DNA from: Deltaproteobacteria bacterium
GTDB taxonomy: Bacteria; Desulfobacterota; Dissulfuribacteria; Dissulfuribacterales; UBA3076
NCBI GenBank assembly: GCA_030262715.1
Contig: JAJSZR010000011.1
Coordinates: 1-32,886 of the forward strand
Reading direction: 5' to 3'
DNA: 32,886 nucleotides
Each line of letters opens with the position of its first letter. The first letter of the stretch is position 1. Shown here one piece after another: positions 8,145-16,193 of this stretch. The notes under the pieces are model-generated. The model did not search any database, had not been told where the DNA came from, and worked only from the letters and a program-made list of their open reading frames with translations. Position numbers and translations under genes: made by a program.

Positions 8145-9089
8145 TTACATTTTTACAGTGTAATCTTCGAGCAGCTTTTTATGTAAACCAAAGGCATAGC
8201 CAAGACCTCCTATCAGGCCTGCCACAACCTGTATAGCAAAGAAGCTCAGGCTCAGGGTAAGGGCCTTTTCGGTAGATATGCCCTTGAGCCCCAGGAAGTA
8301 AATGAAGCCACCTTCTCTAATACCTATACCATTAAAGCTTATAGGTAGTATTGTCAGGATTGCCACCAGAGGAAAGGCCGCAAAGTAAAAGGCCGCAGGG
8401 GGACTGAGTCCCATGTCCTTTGCCAGGAGAGCCACTGCACCCATCCCAAGGGCCTGAAGGATCAGAGATAGGCTCAGGCCAGCAAGCAGGGCCTTTGGCT
8501 TTTCCCAGAATACCATGGGTACTGCCAGCCTTTTTCCAAATATAGGCCAGGTACTGCCAAGAAGCTTATAGGCCAATGGCAGGCCCAAAAGTGATGCGAT
8601 GATGCAGATTCCCGCGACACAAAGAAGGTGCTCGAAGTAGCGGGGAAGTATGCCGCGTCCTATGAGGACAGCACCTGCTCCAAGTAAAAACATTGCAGCA
8701 AGCCCGAAGAGCCTGTCTGCCAGTATGCTATAGGTGGCCCTAAGTTTTTTGGGTTCTCCCCGGGAGATATAGTGCATCTTCAGCACATCCCCGCCAACAC
8801 TGGTAGGCAGAAAAAGGTTGAAGTACATACCTACAAAGTAATATCTGAGGTAAGTAGACCAGGGCCCGGAAAAATCAAGGGCATGTGCCAGGAAATACCA
8901 ACGGATGCTGCCTATAACCTGGGAGGCCAAATACATCAGAAAGGCAACGGCCCACGCAAAAAAGGATAGATCAAGGAAAGCTGTTAGTAGACCATCCAGG
9001 TTTGTCCTTGATATGAGCCAGGCCAGGAGACAGACACTGAGACCTATCTTCAGCAGAAACTTTATTGTGACACTGAGTTTGGCCCTCAC
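8145..9089 (-). CDS. flippase-like membrane protein (LPG synthase TM / UPF0104 family)
   Basis: A 314-residue integral membrane protein with about eight hydrophobic segments, typical of the lysylphosphatidylglycerol-synthase transmembrane (UPF0104/AglD) family. Recognisable parts are LDLSFFAWAVAFLMYLASQ, the RYYFVGMYFNLFLPTSVGGD signature near residues 85-104 and LPISFNGIGIREGGF in the C-terminal third. Members without the soluble synthase domain are thought to handle lipid-linked substrates in the membrane and often sit with polyprenyl-phosphate glycosyltransferases. The start is a GTG at 9087-9089 that overlaps the TGA of the preceding frame by four bases, so translation was coupled to that gene. 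The frame is complete although both neighbours are fragments. Confidence 0.8.
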   Translation of the reverse strand: MRAKLSVTIKFLLKIGLSVCLLAWLISRTNLDGLLTAFLDLSFFAWAVAFLMYLASQVIGSIRWYFLAHALDFSGPWSTYLRYYFVGMYFNLFLPTSVGGDVLKMHYISRGEPKKLRATYSILADRLFGLAAMFLLGAGAVLIGRGILPRYFEHLLCVAGICIIASLLGLPLAYKLLGSTWPIFGKRLAVPMVFWEKPKALLAGLSLSLILQALGMGAVALLAKDMGLSPPAAFYFAAFPLVAILTILPISFNGIGIREGGFIYFLGLKGISTEKALTLSLSFFAIQVVAGLIGGLGYAFGLHKKLLEDYTVKM

Positions 9090-9298
9090 TCCAGCACCTC
9101 TCGTACTGCATATATGCGCTTACCTGAGGATTCATAATATGGGTACACCACCAATTCTGCCAGCAAACGCATTACCAGAGGTTTAATATTTGGTGCCTCG
9201 TTGTAAACAGGGACTATGACCGATATCTCCAAATTGGTCTCACTTCTGCTTGGGTATGAATTGATGGTCTTGTTGTAATTGTCTGTTTGTCGGGTCAT
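9086..9298 (-). pseudogene. fusion scar: GT2 N-terminus joined to the tail of another protein
   Basis: The 70-residue frame begins like a polyprenyl-phosphate (DPM1-type) GT2 glycosyltransferase, with ISVIVPVYNEAPNIKPLV, and stops resembling it after LLAEL. The remaining VVYPYYESSGKRIYAVREVLE is not GT2 sequence. It ends in the four-base stop/start overlap with the flippase-like gene, so this tail belongs to whatever gene originally preceded it; an ArnT/PMT-type (GT83) membrane transferase would be usual there, but that is inference. A large internal deletion, removing the end of one gene and the start of another, explains the structure. GT2 needs about 230 residues, so no GT2 activity is expected. 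Confidence 0.65.
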
Positions 9299-9477
9299 AT
9301 GTTTTTATTCGCGGATTGGATGCAGGTCAAGTGGAAGACGCTATGGTTCCTGCACGCCCGGGCAATGAAATGCGGGTAAGCCCTCGCCTTGGTATGGAAT
9401 CGGGTACTGAAAGGATGCGCTGGGCCAAAAAGACCATTGCCAGCCAGGACTTCCCAGGTATATTTTCATTGTGCATC

Positions 9478-9750
9478 TCAATCAATATGGGGCCTTCTCT
9501 TCTCGCGCCGGATCAGATAGAGGTTCCGGCTGTAAATAAATATCCCGCCAGCCTGACCGAAAATAAAGACCGGATCCAGACGATATATTGCATACATCAA
9601 AAGCAGGACAGACCCTGCAAGGCTCAAGTACCAGAACAAGACTGGAACGACGCTCTTGCCGGCCCTCTCACTGGCTATCCATTGGACAAGAAACCTTGAA
9701 GAAAAAAGTATCTGGGCAAAAAAGCCCAGACCTAACCAATAATTATTCAT
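9478..9750 (-). CDS. lipid A biosynthesis N-terminal domain (LAB_N) protein
   Basis: A small membrane protein of 90 residues from the ATG at 9750 (an upstream TTG at 9777 is possible). It has three hydrophobic segments and the LAB_N pattern: FFAQILFSSRFLVQWIASE, VPVLFWYLSLAGSVLLLMYA and GQAGGIFIYSRNLYLI. Stand-alone LAB_N proteins usually sit between a DPM1-type GT2 and an ArnT-like glycosyltransferase and probably help modify lipid A with sugars. That context is recognisable here in broken form: the C-terminal piece of a GT2 lies just upstream and a fusion scar downstream. The gene itself looks intact, but without its partners it may no longer have a role. Confidence 0.8.
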   Translation of the reverse strand: MNNYWLGLGFFAQILFSSRFLVQWIASERAGKSVVPVLFWYLSLAGSVLLLMYAIYRLDPVFIFGQAGGIFIYSRNLYLIRREKRRPHID

Positions 9751-9813
9751 ACTGTCTTTTCGCACATGTCCACTCAATCCCGTTATTGAATTTAAGACTT
9801 ATGAAGATGCGGT

Positions 9814-10020
9814 TCAGTGAATATGTACGTCCTTTCTCCCTTTGCTTAATGATGAGGTCTTTACCTCTGGATATACCATTCGAGTCTGCATCCATCGCAC
9901 GGCCATGGTATCCATCAAACCTACCCATAGACGGTTATGTATGCCATACTTCGTCTGTCCATATCTTCGAGGACGGTGGTTCACCGGCATCTCAAGTATT
10001 TCGGTCATTTTTATCTGCAA
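9814..10020 (-). pseudogene. C-terminal remnant of a polyprenyl-phosphate GT2 glycosyltransferase
   Basis: The frame contains ILEMPVNHRPRRYGQTKYGI and HNRLWVGLMDTMAVRWMQ, the well-known end of the soluble domain of dolichol/undecaprenyl-phosphate sugar transferases (pattern H-x-PRR-x-G-x-SKYG and L-x-D-x-x-A-V-R-W). The nucleotide-binding DxD half is missing; a GT2 N-terminal piece sits about 500 bp further along the same strand at 9235-9298, beyond the LAB_N gene, in the wrong order for one gene. The two pieces may be from one gene broken by rearrangement or from two copies. No start is evident. Confidence 0.75.
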
Positions 10021-10101
10021 TCAAATCCATATCTGTATATACTGGCCCTCATTTCTGGTGAAAATACTCCATTCGCTGTGTTACTTCAATTTCTTCGCCT
10101 G

Positions 10102-10124
10102 CCTGTGCGTTGCACGCAGACAGG
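10102..10124. repeat. REP-like palindrome
   Basis: CCTG-TGCGT-tgc-ACGCA-ga-CAGG forms an almost perfect hairpin with a 3-base loop, in the non-coding gap behind msbA (10021-10253). GC-rich palindromes of this kind are scattered between genes in many proteobacteria. There is no T tract, so it is not a simple terminator. The rest of this gap, apart from the direct repeat, shows nothing recognisable. Confidence 0.55.
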
Positions 10125-10207
10125 TCACTGCGGAGTACACTGAGTACGCCTTGCATCCGGGGCATTTTGAGCGGAATCATATTTCGGGCTTTTTGCAGTG
10201 TAATTAA

Positions 10208-10442
10208 TATTCTGAAGTGAACCTCTTTTGACTATAGTCGTGTTGGCTGGTCATCACTGGCTGACATTCTTCTCATTATTACTGCTCCAGGTCTGATACA
10301 GCTCCTGGTAAAGGGCGCTGCTCTCCATTAACTCCTCATGTGTCCCGCTGTCTACTATGCGACCCTGGTCGATAACTATGACCTGGTCCGCGTGGATGAT
10401 GGTCGAGAGCCTATGGGCAATCACTATTGTGGTTCTGCCCTT
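10208..10442. repeat. direct repeat, copy 2 (3' end of intact msbA)
   Basis: This is the partner of 7901-8135. It includes the trailer behind msbA and the last codons of the intact gene, so this copy is the original and the other the displaced one. Confidence 0.92.
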
Positions 10443-12074
10443 CATTACCTCATCCAGGGCCTTCTGGATCGTCTTTTCAGAGACGCTGTCAAGGGCGCTT
10501 GTGGCCTCATCCAATATGAGCAATGGTGGATTCCTGAGCACCGCCCTTGCCAGGGCTATCCTCTGACGCTGACCCCCGGACAGATTTAGCCCCCTTTCGT
10601 CCAACACTGTATTATAGCCCTGAGGAAGTGCGACAATAAAGTCGTGGGCCTGAGCAACCTTTGCCGCCTTCTCTACGTCTTCTCCAGTAACTCCTCCATG
10701 CCTACCTACTGCAATATTCTCGTAGATTGTATCGCTGAACAGGACAACGTCCTGGGTAACTATGGCCATCTGGTGTCTCAAGTCCGTGAGGGAAATCTTG
10801 CGGAGATCTGTCCTGTCCCAGAGTATCGTTCCGGAAGTGGGATTGTAGAATCTTGGGATCAGGTCAACCAGGGTGCTCTTACCTGCCCCACTGGGCCCGA
10901 CAATGGCTAAGATCTTCCCAGCAGGTATGGTGATATCTATTTCCTGTAAAACCTGCGCATCAGTCCCAGGATAAGAAAAAGAGACCTTTTCATACCTGAG
11001 GTCCCGGCGTAGTCCATCAAGGGCCTGTCCCTGGCTTTCCTCCCTTTCCTGGCCAAGAAAATGATCCACCCTTTCAAGTACACCAAGGGTCTCCTGGAGT
11101 TGGGTGTAGGCCCCACCCAGTTTTTTAAGAGGAGTAAAGGCCATAACTATAGCCGCAAGGACGGAGAAAAAATCTCCAGGGGTTATCTCTCCACTAGCCA
11201 CAAGGCTGCCTCCATAGCCCAGAATTGCCGCAACAGCAAAACCGGAAAGGACCTCTATCAGAAACTTTGTTCCTTCTTTGAGGCGTACGACCTTTGCCAT
11301 CTGGCGATAGGTAGTCTGATTTTCCTTTACAAATTGGCCATCCTTGACCTTCTCCATGCCGAATATCTTTACAATCCTGAGGCCCTGAAGGACCTCGCTC
11401 ACCCGGTGCGTCAAAATAGCCAGATACCTCTGAACCCTCTTCCGGCGTATTCGTACCAATCTGGAGAGGAAACGGGTCCCCAGAGCAATAAAGGGAAGGA
11501 GAATAAAACTCAGCAGGGCCAGGTCCCACCGCCGGTAAAGGGCCACTCCCATGAGAACGATCACAGTTGGTACCTGGAGCAGGAACGTCCTCAGGCTCTG
11601 TGACAGGATATTGCTCAGTGCCCCCACGTCATTCATGAGCCTTGAGAGTATATCACCACTGGTGGAACGGGATATAATAGATACTGGCAGATGAATCAGG
11701 TGAGAGAAAAATCGGTTCCTCAGATCACGGACCAGTTTCATCCCTGCGGTCTGCATAAGGTATGACTGGAGAAAGTTACACGCGCCACGAAAGATATAAA
11801 GAATAATAATCCCAAAAGGTAGCAGATATATATATTTGTAATTCCCTTCGACAAAGATCTTGTCCATTGCCGGCTTTACGAGCCAGGCTATCGCTCCATT
11901 TATTCCTGAGACGATAAGACTGAATAGTGTAGCCAGGATTACGCGTGGAACATATGGACGGACCAGTCCCACCAACCGTTGCCAGATTGTCGAATACACG
12001 AGATTGCTTACAGGCTTATGCTTGTAATTTGAGCCGGATTCCGACGGAATAGGACTATTATTAGATGGTTTCAC
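10254..12074 (-). CDS. msbA: lipid A export ABC transporter MsbA
   Basis: A half-transporter of 606 residues with a fused six-helix membrane domain and a nucleotide-binding domain, the normal MsbA layout. MsbA dimers flip lipid A-core from the inner to the outer leaflet of the inner membrane. The ATPase domain shows Walker A GPSGAGKST near residue 395, the Q-loop in VTQDVVLFSDTI, signature LSGGQRQRIALARA, Walker B LLILDEATSALD and the H-loop in IAHRLST. The start is a GTG at 12072-12074 without a clear ribosome binding site; TATAAT lies about 15 bases upstream on the same strand, so the leader would be very short. Its last 60 codons are duplicated at 7947-8129. Confidence 0.93.
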   Translation of the reverse strand: MKPSNNSPIPSESGSNYKHKPVSNLVYSTIWQRLVGLVRPYVPRVILATLFSLIVSGINGAIAWLVKPAMDKIFVEGNYKYIYLLPFGIIILYIFRGACNFLQSYLMQTAGMKLVRDLRNRFFSHLIHLPVSIISRSTSGDILSRLMNDVGALSNILSQSLRTFLLQVPTVIVLMGVALYRRWDLALLSFILLPFIALGTRFLSRLVRIRRKRVQRYLAILTHRVSEVLQGLRIVKIFGMEKVKDGQFVKENQTTYRQMAKVVRLKEGTKFLIEVLSGFAVAAILGYGGSLVASGEITPGDFFSVLAAIVMAFTPLKKLGGAYTQLQETLGVLERVDHFLGQEREESQGQALDGLRRDLRYEKVSFSYPGTDAQVLQEIDITIPAGKILAIVGPSGAGKSTLVDLIPRFYNPTSGTILWDRTDLRKISLTDLRHQMAIVTQDVVLFSDTIYENIAVGRHGGVTGEDVEKAAKVAQAHDFIVALPQGYNTVLDERGLNLSGGQRQRIALARAVLRNPPLLILDEATSALDSVSEKTIQKALDEVMKGRTTIVIAHRLSTIIHADQVIVIDQGRIVDSGTHEELMESSALYQELYQTWSSNNEKNVSQ

Positions 12075-12147
12075 AATAAAAAAGATTATATGATAGTCGG
12101 TACAATGTCTGATTACACTGAAAAAAGTCTATAGGCAGGACCTTTTT

Positions 12148-12198
12148 GACAGGAGTTACAGGATTTTTATTTATCCTGACAATCCTGTTTATCCTGTC
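12148..12198. repeat. nested palindromic intergenic repeat
   Basis: The stretch begins with GACAGGA and ends with its reverse complement TCCTGTC, and inside it AGGAT faces ATCCT, with further ATCCTG words in the right half. It occupies the gap between the divergent msbA and ispH genes (12075-12390), which otherwise shows only AT-rich DNA and a 19-codon frame (12329-12388) just before ispH. Elements of this wording are common as intergenic repeats in environmental proteobacteria. It may act as a transcript end or simply be a mobile repeat. Confidence 0.5.
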
Positions 12199-12390
12199 TA
12201 AAAAATTGAAAGTCCTATACTATATACCGATAATAAAGATACGCATTATTGAGAAAACGTGAGATTGTGGTATTTGTTTGATAAACAGCTACAAAAGACA
12301 ATAAACTTTTTTCTTTCAATTTTCAATATGGAGAATTATTCTGAAACGGAAAGGTCTATCCAACATAGGCATAGGCAAATGGAGTGAGGA

Positions 12391-13317
12391 GTGGAAATCA
12401 TTCTGGCCAATCCGAGGGGATTTTGTGCGGGTGTGATCCGGGCCATCAAGACGGTCCAGCTCATCCTCGAGAAACACGGCGCGCCTGTGTATGTTCTGCA
12501 TGAAATTGTTCACAATAGGCACGTGATCCAGGAACTTCAGGAACAGGGCGCGGTTTTTGTGGAATATCTCTCCGATATTCCGACAGGGGCCGTTGTCATT
12601 TTCAGCGCTCATGGAGTCTCCAGGGCTGTAGAAAAACAAGCGGCCGAATTGGGGCTCAGGACCATCGACGCGACCTGTCCTCTTGTTGCCAGTGTCCATA
12701 GAATGGTAGAAAAATATCATAAAGAAGGCTACGATGTGGTAATCATAGGTCATCATGATCATCCTGAAGTGGAGGGGACTGCCGGAAGAATCGATGAGCA
12801 TGTCCATCTCATAGCAACCGTTGAAGAAGTCAGGACTTTGCAGGTGAATGATTTCGCACGTATGGCCTATGTCACCCAGACCACACTGAGCCAGGATGAT
12901 ATTGTCGGAGTGCGCCAAGCTTTGGAAAGGCGGTTTCCAGATATCAAGGGACCACTCTCAAACATCTGTTACGCTACTCAGAATCGGCAAAATGCCGTGA
13001 AGGAGCTGGCCGGTAAAACGGACTTGCTCTTTGTAGTAGGCTCAAAAAACAGCTCCAACTCCAACCGACTCAAAGAAGTGGGAACGCGCCAGGGGATTGG
13101 CTGCCATTTGATCGATGATGCCGGCGATATCGATCCGGCCTGGCTTGAGGGTATACGACGTGTTGGAGTGACGGCCGGCGCATCTGCCCCGGAGCGGCTG
13201 GTTGATGGTGTGATTCATTGGCTGCAGGACTATGGGGCAACAACGTTTCACGAGATGGTTGGCAAGAAAGAGAAGGTGAAGTTTGAGCCTGCAGAGCTTG
13301 ATGAGCAATTGAGTTAA
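12391..13317 (+). CDS. ispH: 4-hydroxy-3-methylbut-2-enyl diphosphate reductase
   Basis: IspH (LytB) catalyses the last step of the MEP isoprenoid pathway, reducing HMBPP to IPP and DMAPP with a [4Fe-4S] cluster. The three cluster cysteines are present: Cys12 in NPRGFCAGV, Cys96 in IDATCPLV and Cys193 in NICYATQNRQ. Further family motifs are HEIVHN, FSAHGVS, VTQTTLS and VGSKNSSNS. The length of 308 residues is normal. The start is a GTG at 12391 directly behind a GGAGTGAGGA ribosome binding site. It begins a plus-strand run with DUF116 and hopanoid genes, so it probably supplies precursors for the squalene used by the cyclase downstream. Confidence 0.95.
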   Translation: MEIILANPRGFCAGVIRAIKTVQLILEKHGAPVYVLHEIVHNRHVIQELQEQGAVFVEYLSDIPTGAVVIFSAHGVSRAVEKQAAELGLRTIDATCPLVASVHRMVEKYHKEGYDVVIIGHHDHPEVEGTAGRIDEHVHLIATVEEVRTLQVNDFARMAYVTQTTLSQDDIVGVRQALERRFPDIKGPLSNICYATQNRQNAVKELAGKTDLLFVVGSKNSSNSNRLKEVGTRQGIGCHLIDDAGDIDPAWLEGIRRVGVTAGASAPERLVDGVIHWLQDYGATTFHEMVGKKEKVKFEPAELDEQLS

Positions 13318-13389
13318 AGCGATAGTAAATTATTCACTCCCTGCCGATTGCCAAGGAGTGTGAACAGTTACGAAACAATGAGAGGAGAT

Positions 13390-14349
13390 ATGGAAAAATC
13401 GGCCATGCCTGTATCAGGAAGCCATCCTGCCGTTGAGAGCCCGGTTTCGCTACAGGCCTTGCAAGTCTTTGACCAGGAAGACCAAAAGGCTGATAGGGCA
13501 AAAAAGCGTCTGTTTATCGGACTGGTCATGGTCACCAATGGAATGGCGATCTTTTTTCTTTTTCTGGTCTGGGCCTTGTCGACCTTCGACCTTGCCCACA
13601 TTCATCCCTTGGGGCCCATCTTGTTAGGACTTGTCATCGGTTGCATTATAGCGCTCATTGGCTTGGCCTCGCTTAGCCTCATTCTCAGTGTCAGGTTCGG
13701 TAAAACCCTGCCTTTTTTTTCCCGGATGCGGGGTCTGACAGTCAAGCTGTTTCTGCCATTCATGGTTATGCTTGGTCAGGCCATCGGCATATCCAAGAAC
13801 AAAGTCCGTTCATCATTCGTGGAGGTAAATAACGAGCTCGTTCTGAAGACGGCAGGACGCTATAAGCCGGAAGAGATGCTGATGCTCATGCCTCATTGCC
13901 TGCAGAGATCCATGTGCAAGAGGCGCCTGACTTATTCCATCTATAACTGCAAGCGCTGCGGCAAATGTCCCATTAGCGACTTGATCGCCCTAAGCGAACG
14001 GTACTCTGTCTATCTGGCCATTGCCACCGGTGGCACCATTGCCCGCAGGACCGTGATCCAGCGCCTTCCAAAGATGATCGTGGCCGTGGCCTGCGAACGA
14101 GATATGGCCAGTGGTATCCAGTATGCCTATCCGCTGCCTGTCTATGGGGTGTTGAATACCAGGCCTAACGGACCCTGTCGCGATACCCAGGTTTCCATAG
14201 AAAGTGTGGAATGGGCCATCCGCAGATTCATGCAACCCCAATACTATCCGGAAAACCTGCATCAAGACCAGGATGACGACGGCAAAGAAACAGCCGATAT
14301 CAAAAAAAATCTTATTGAGACCGGACAGGCTGTAGCCAGAGCTGCCTGA
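13390..14349 (+). CDS. DUF116 family membrane-associated protein
   Basis: A DUF116 protein of unknown function. The N-terminal part has two hydrophobic segments (around LFIGLVMVTNGMAIFFLFLV and a second starting ILLGLVIGCIIALIGLASL). The C-terminal half has the family's cysteine-rich motif MPHCLQRSMCKRRL followed by NCKRCGKCPI, which suggests a metal or Fe-S site, and then AVACERDMASGI and VLNTRPNGPC. I choose the ATG at 13390 because GAGGAGA lies just upstream; the frame can be extended to a TTG at 13348. Its place between ispH and hpnH suggests a supporting role in isoprenoid or hopanoid metabolism, but this is context only. A CACTCC/GGAGTG hairpin lies in the gap after ispH (13335-13360). 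Confidence 0.85.
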   Translation: MEKSAMPVSGSHPAVESPVSLQALQVFDQEDQKADRAKKRLFIGLVMVTNGMAIFFLFLVWALSTFDLAHIHPLGPILLGLVIGCIIALIGLASLSLILSVRFGKTLPFFSRMRGLTVKLFLPFMVMLGQAIGISKNKVRSSFVEVNNELVLKTAGRYKPEEMLMLMPHCLQRSMCKRRLTYSIYNCKRCGKCPISDLIALSERYSVYLAIATGGTIARRTVIQRLPKMIVAVACERDMASGIQYAYPLPVYGVLNTRPNGPCRDTQVSIESVEWAIRRFMQPQYYPENLHQDQDDDGKETADIKKNLIETGQAVARAA

Positions 14350-14369
14350 GTGATGAACCGCGTAACCTA

Positions 14370-15377
14370 ATGGGAATACCAATTATTCAAAAGGCCCGTA
14401 TCGGGAAATATATCATCAGCCGGATGCTGATGAAACAGAAGCACTTTCCGCTTGTGCTGATGCTTGAGCCTCTCTTTCGATGCAACCTGCGCTGTAAGGG
14501 CTGCGGCAAGGTGGATTATCCCCCCGAGGTGCTGCGCAACCAGCTCAGTGTTGAAGAATGTGTGGGAGCGGCTGAAGAATGCGGTGCTCCAGTCGTGAGC
14601 ATAGCCGGAGGCGAGCCATTGCTCCACCCGGAGATCACTACTATTGTCGATGAGCTAATCAGCCGCAAACGATTTATCTATCTTTGTACCAATGGCCTGC
14701 TGGTGGAAAAGCGATTCCATGATTTTTCCCCTAGCCCCTATCTCACATTTAATGTCCATCTGGATGGTATGTATGAACGCCATGATCTCGCCGTCTGCCA
14801 CGAGGGGGCCTTTAAAAAGGCTACGGAAGCCATCCGCAAGCTGGTAGCAGCCGGTTTCAGAGTAACCACCAACACCACCTTTTTCAAAGGACAGACAGCG
14901 GAAGCAGCGGGTCAGTTGTTTGATCATCTCAGCTCCCTGGGAGTTGAGGCCATGACCGTGGCCGCCGGTTTTAATTACGATTCAGCCGATGATCAGGACT
15001 GCTTTCTGGGCAGGGAAGGCACAAAAGAGCTGTTCAGGACCATTCTCCGTCAGGCCAAGTCGTCCTGGACCTTTAACCACTCAAGCCTGTATCTCGATTT
15101 TTTGGCAGGAAACCGTGATTACGCATGCACCCCATGGGGAAATCCGACCAGGAACCAGTTCGGCTGGCAAAGGCCGTGTTACCTGCTCAATGATGGCTAC
15201 GTGGCCACCTATCGTGAGTTGATAGACAACACCGATTGGGACCGGTACGGGGTAGGACGTGATCCCCGCTGTGCAGACTGCATGGTCCACTCCGGCTTTG
15301 AGGCAAGCGCTGTCCTGGATACGGTTAAACATCCCTGGCGAGCACTCACTGTTTGCCTGCGCGGACCGGGGAAATAG
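14370..15377 (+). CDS. hpnH: adenosylhopane synthase (radical SAM, HpnH)
   Basis: HpnH is a radical SAM enzyme that joins a 5'-deoxyadenosyl group to diploptene, giving adenosylhopane. The cluster motif is CNLRCKGC (Cys38, Cys42, Cys45), followed by VSIAGGEPLLHPE, the SAM-binding GGE motif, and FNVHLDGMYERHD. The C-terminus has the HpnH-type segment RCADCMVHSGFEA. The length of 335 residues fits the family. The ATG at 14370 follows the DUF116 gene by about 20 bp; its ribosome binding site is weak, so coupling to the upstream gene is possible. The 3' end overlaps the convergent hpnG by 32 bp. Confidence 0.93.
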   Translation: MGIPIIQKARIGKYIISRMLMKQKHFPLVLMLEPLFRCNLRCKGCGKVDYPPEVLRNQLSVEECVGAAEECGAPVVSIAGGEPLLHPEITTIVDELISRKRFIYLCTNGLLVEKRFHDFSPSPYLTFNVHLDGMYERHDLAVCHEGAFKKATEAIRKLVAAGFRVTTNTTFFKGQTAEAAGQLFDHLSSLGVEAMTVAAGFNYDSADDQDCFLGREGTKELFRTILRQAKSSWTFNHSSLYLDFLAGNRDYACTPWGNPTRNQFGWQRPCYLLNDGYVATYRELIDNTDWDRYGVGRDPRCADCMVHSGFEASAVLDTVKHPWRALTVCLRGPGK

Positions 15378-16185
15378 CATAGCGTGCATTGGCTGCTGAT
15401 AGAAACTGTTTACCGACGAGGAGCCAGGCCCTTTCAAGGGCAATTAGGGCCTGGCGGAACTGGCTGGCCATTCGTATCATATCCCGCAGGAGCCAGGGAC
15501 GCCGCGCAAGATGAGCCAGGAGATAGCCGATCCTGGGATTGCCCTGCTTATCCACCGTTGCCAGCAAGGCATCAGCCACAGTCTGATCGGCCGGATCGCA
15601 GACGGCCCGCAGACAGAAAAAAGGGAGTCCTGCTTCTGCAGCAACTTCGCAAACCGCTCTGCTCTCCATGTCCACTGCCAGTGCGCCGGTCATGCGATGA
15701 GCAACCAGCTTGGAGGCTGCAGTTGAAATCGGTTTGGCCGAGCAGAGTATGGGACCTCGATAAAAGTGGATGGTGTTCTCTTGAAACTTCTCTGCAATGT
15801 AATCAATGAACCCGGCGTCGGCTCTGAAACTGACAGGTAGGACCTGTGTTTGAGAAAGTTCGTGCAGGTCGGGGTCCCATGCCAGCACCCGGTCGGCCAG
15901 CACCAGGTCGCCGGTCTCCAGGGCAGGGTGTAAGCCGCCGGATACACCAAATGAGACAAGCAATTCACTTATTTCGGCCAGATATTCTGCCTGTCTGCGG
16001 GCCGCCAGCAGGCCGATTCCTGACTGGCGGACAACTATTCTTCCTTTTGGCGACAACCCTTGTATCATCTTGTCTGCCACCCGGGTCAGTACTCTGGCTT
16101 CAGCCGAAAGGGCTACAACGACGCCGATGGTAGAAAGCGAGTCAGTATGCATTGTGTTTGCCAGCATAATAAGATTGAAAAGCAC
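15346..16185 (-). CDS. hpnG: hopanoid-associated nucleoside phosphorylase (HpnG)
   Basis: HpnG belongs to the purine nucleoside phosphorylase/nucleosidase family and removes adenine from adenosylhopane, producing ribosylhopane on the way to bacteriohopanetetrol. Visible motifs are GVVVALSAEARVL at the N-terminus, SFGVSGGLHPALETGDLVLA (phosphate and ribose site) and AVDMESRAVCEVA, the MES base/ribose-binding motif. The length from the first start is 279 residues; the Met at 16152 (MHTDSLSTIG) begins closer to the fold. The gene stands on the minus strand between hpnH and shc, sharing its last 32 bp with hpnH and starting 8 bp from the divergent shc, so the start regions of hpnG and shc overlap. 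Confidence 0.9.
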   Translation of the reverse strand: MLFNLIMLANTMHTDSLSTIGVVVALSAEARVLTRVADKMIQGLSPKGRIVVRQSGIGLLAARRQAEYLAEISELLVSFGVSGGLHPALETGDLVLADRVLAWDPDLHELSQTQVLPVSFRADAGFIDYIAEKFQENTIHFYRGPILCSAKPISTAASKLVAHRMTGALAVDMESRAVCEVAAEAGLPFFCLRAVCDPADQTVADALLATVDKQGNPRIGYLLAHLARRPWLLRDMIRMASQFRQALIALERAWLLVGKQFLSAANARYAISPVRAGKQ

Positions 16186-16193
16186 CGAAATTT

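Noticed and set aside
9316-10061. Plus-strand frames of 120-160 codons opposite the LAB_N and GT2 pieces
   Set aside because: They mirror real minus-strand protein sequence (LAB_N, GT2 C-terminus) and have no ribosome binding sites.
11061-11603. 180-codon plus-strand frame opposite msbA
   Set aside because: It is antisense to the clearly coding msbA, has no family resemblance and an unnatural composition.
12329-12388. 19-codon frame just before ispH as an attenuator leader peptide
   Set aside because: No run of regulatory codons, no attenuator hairpin and no ribosome binding site.
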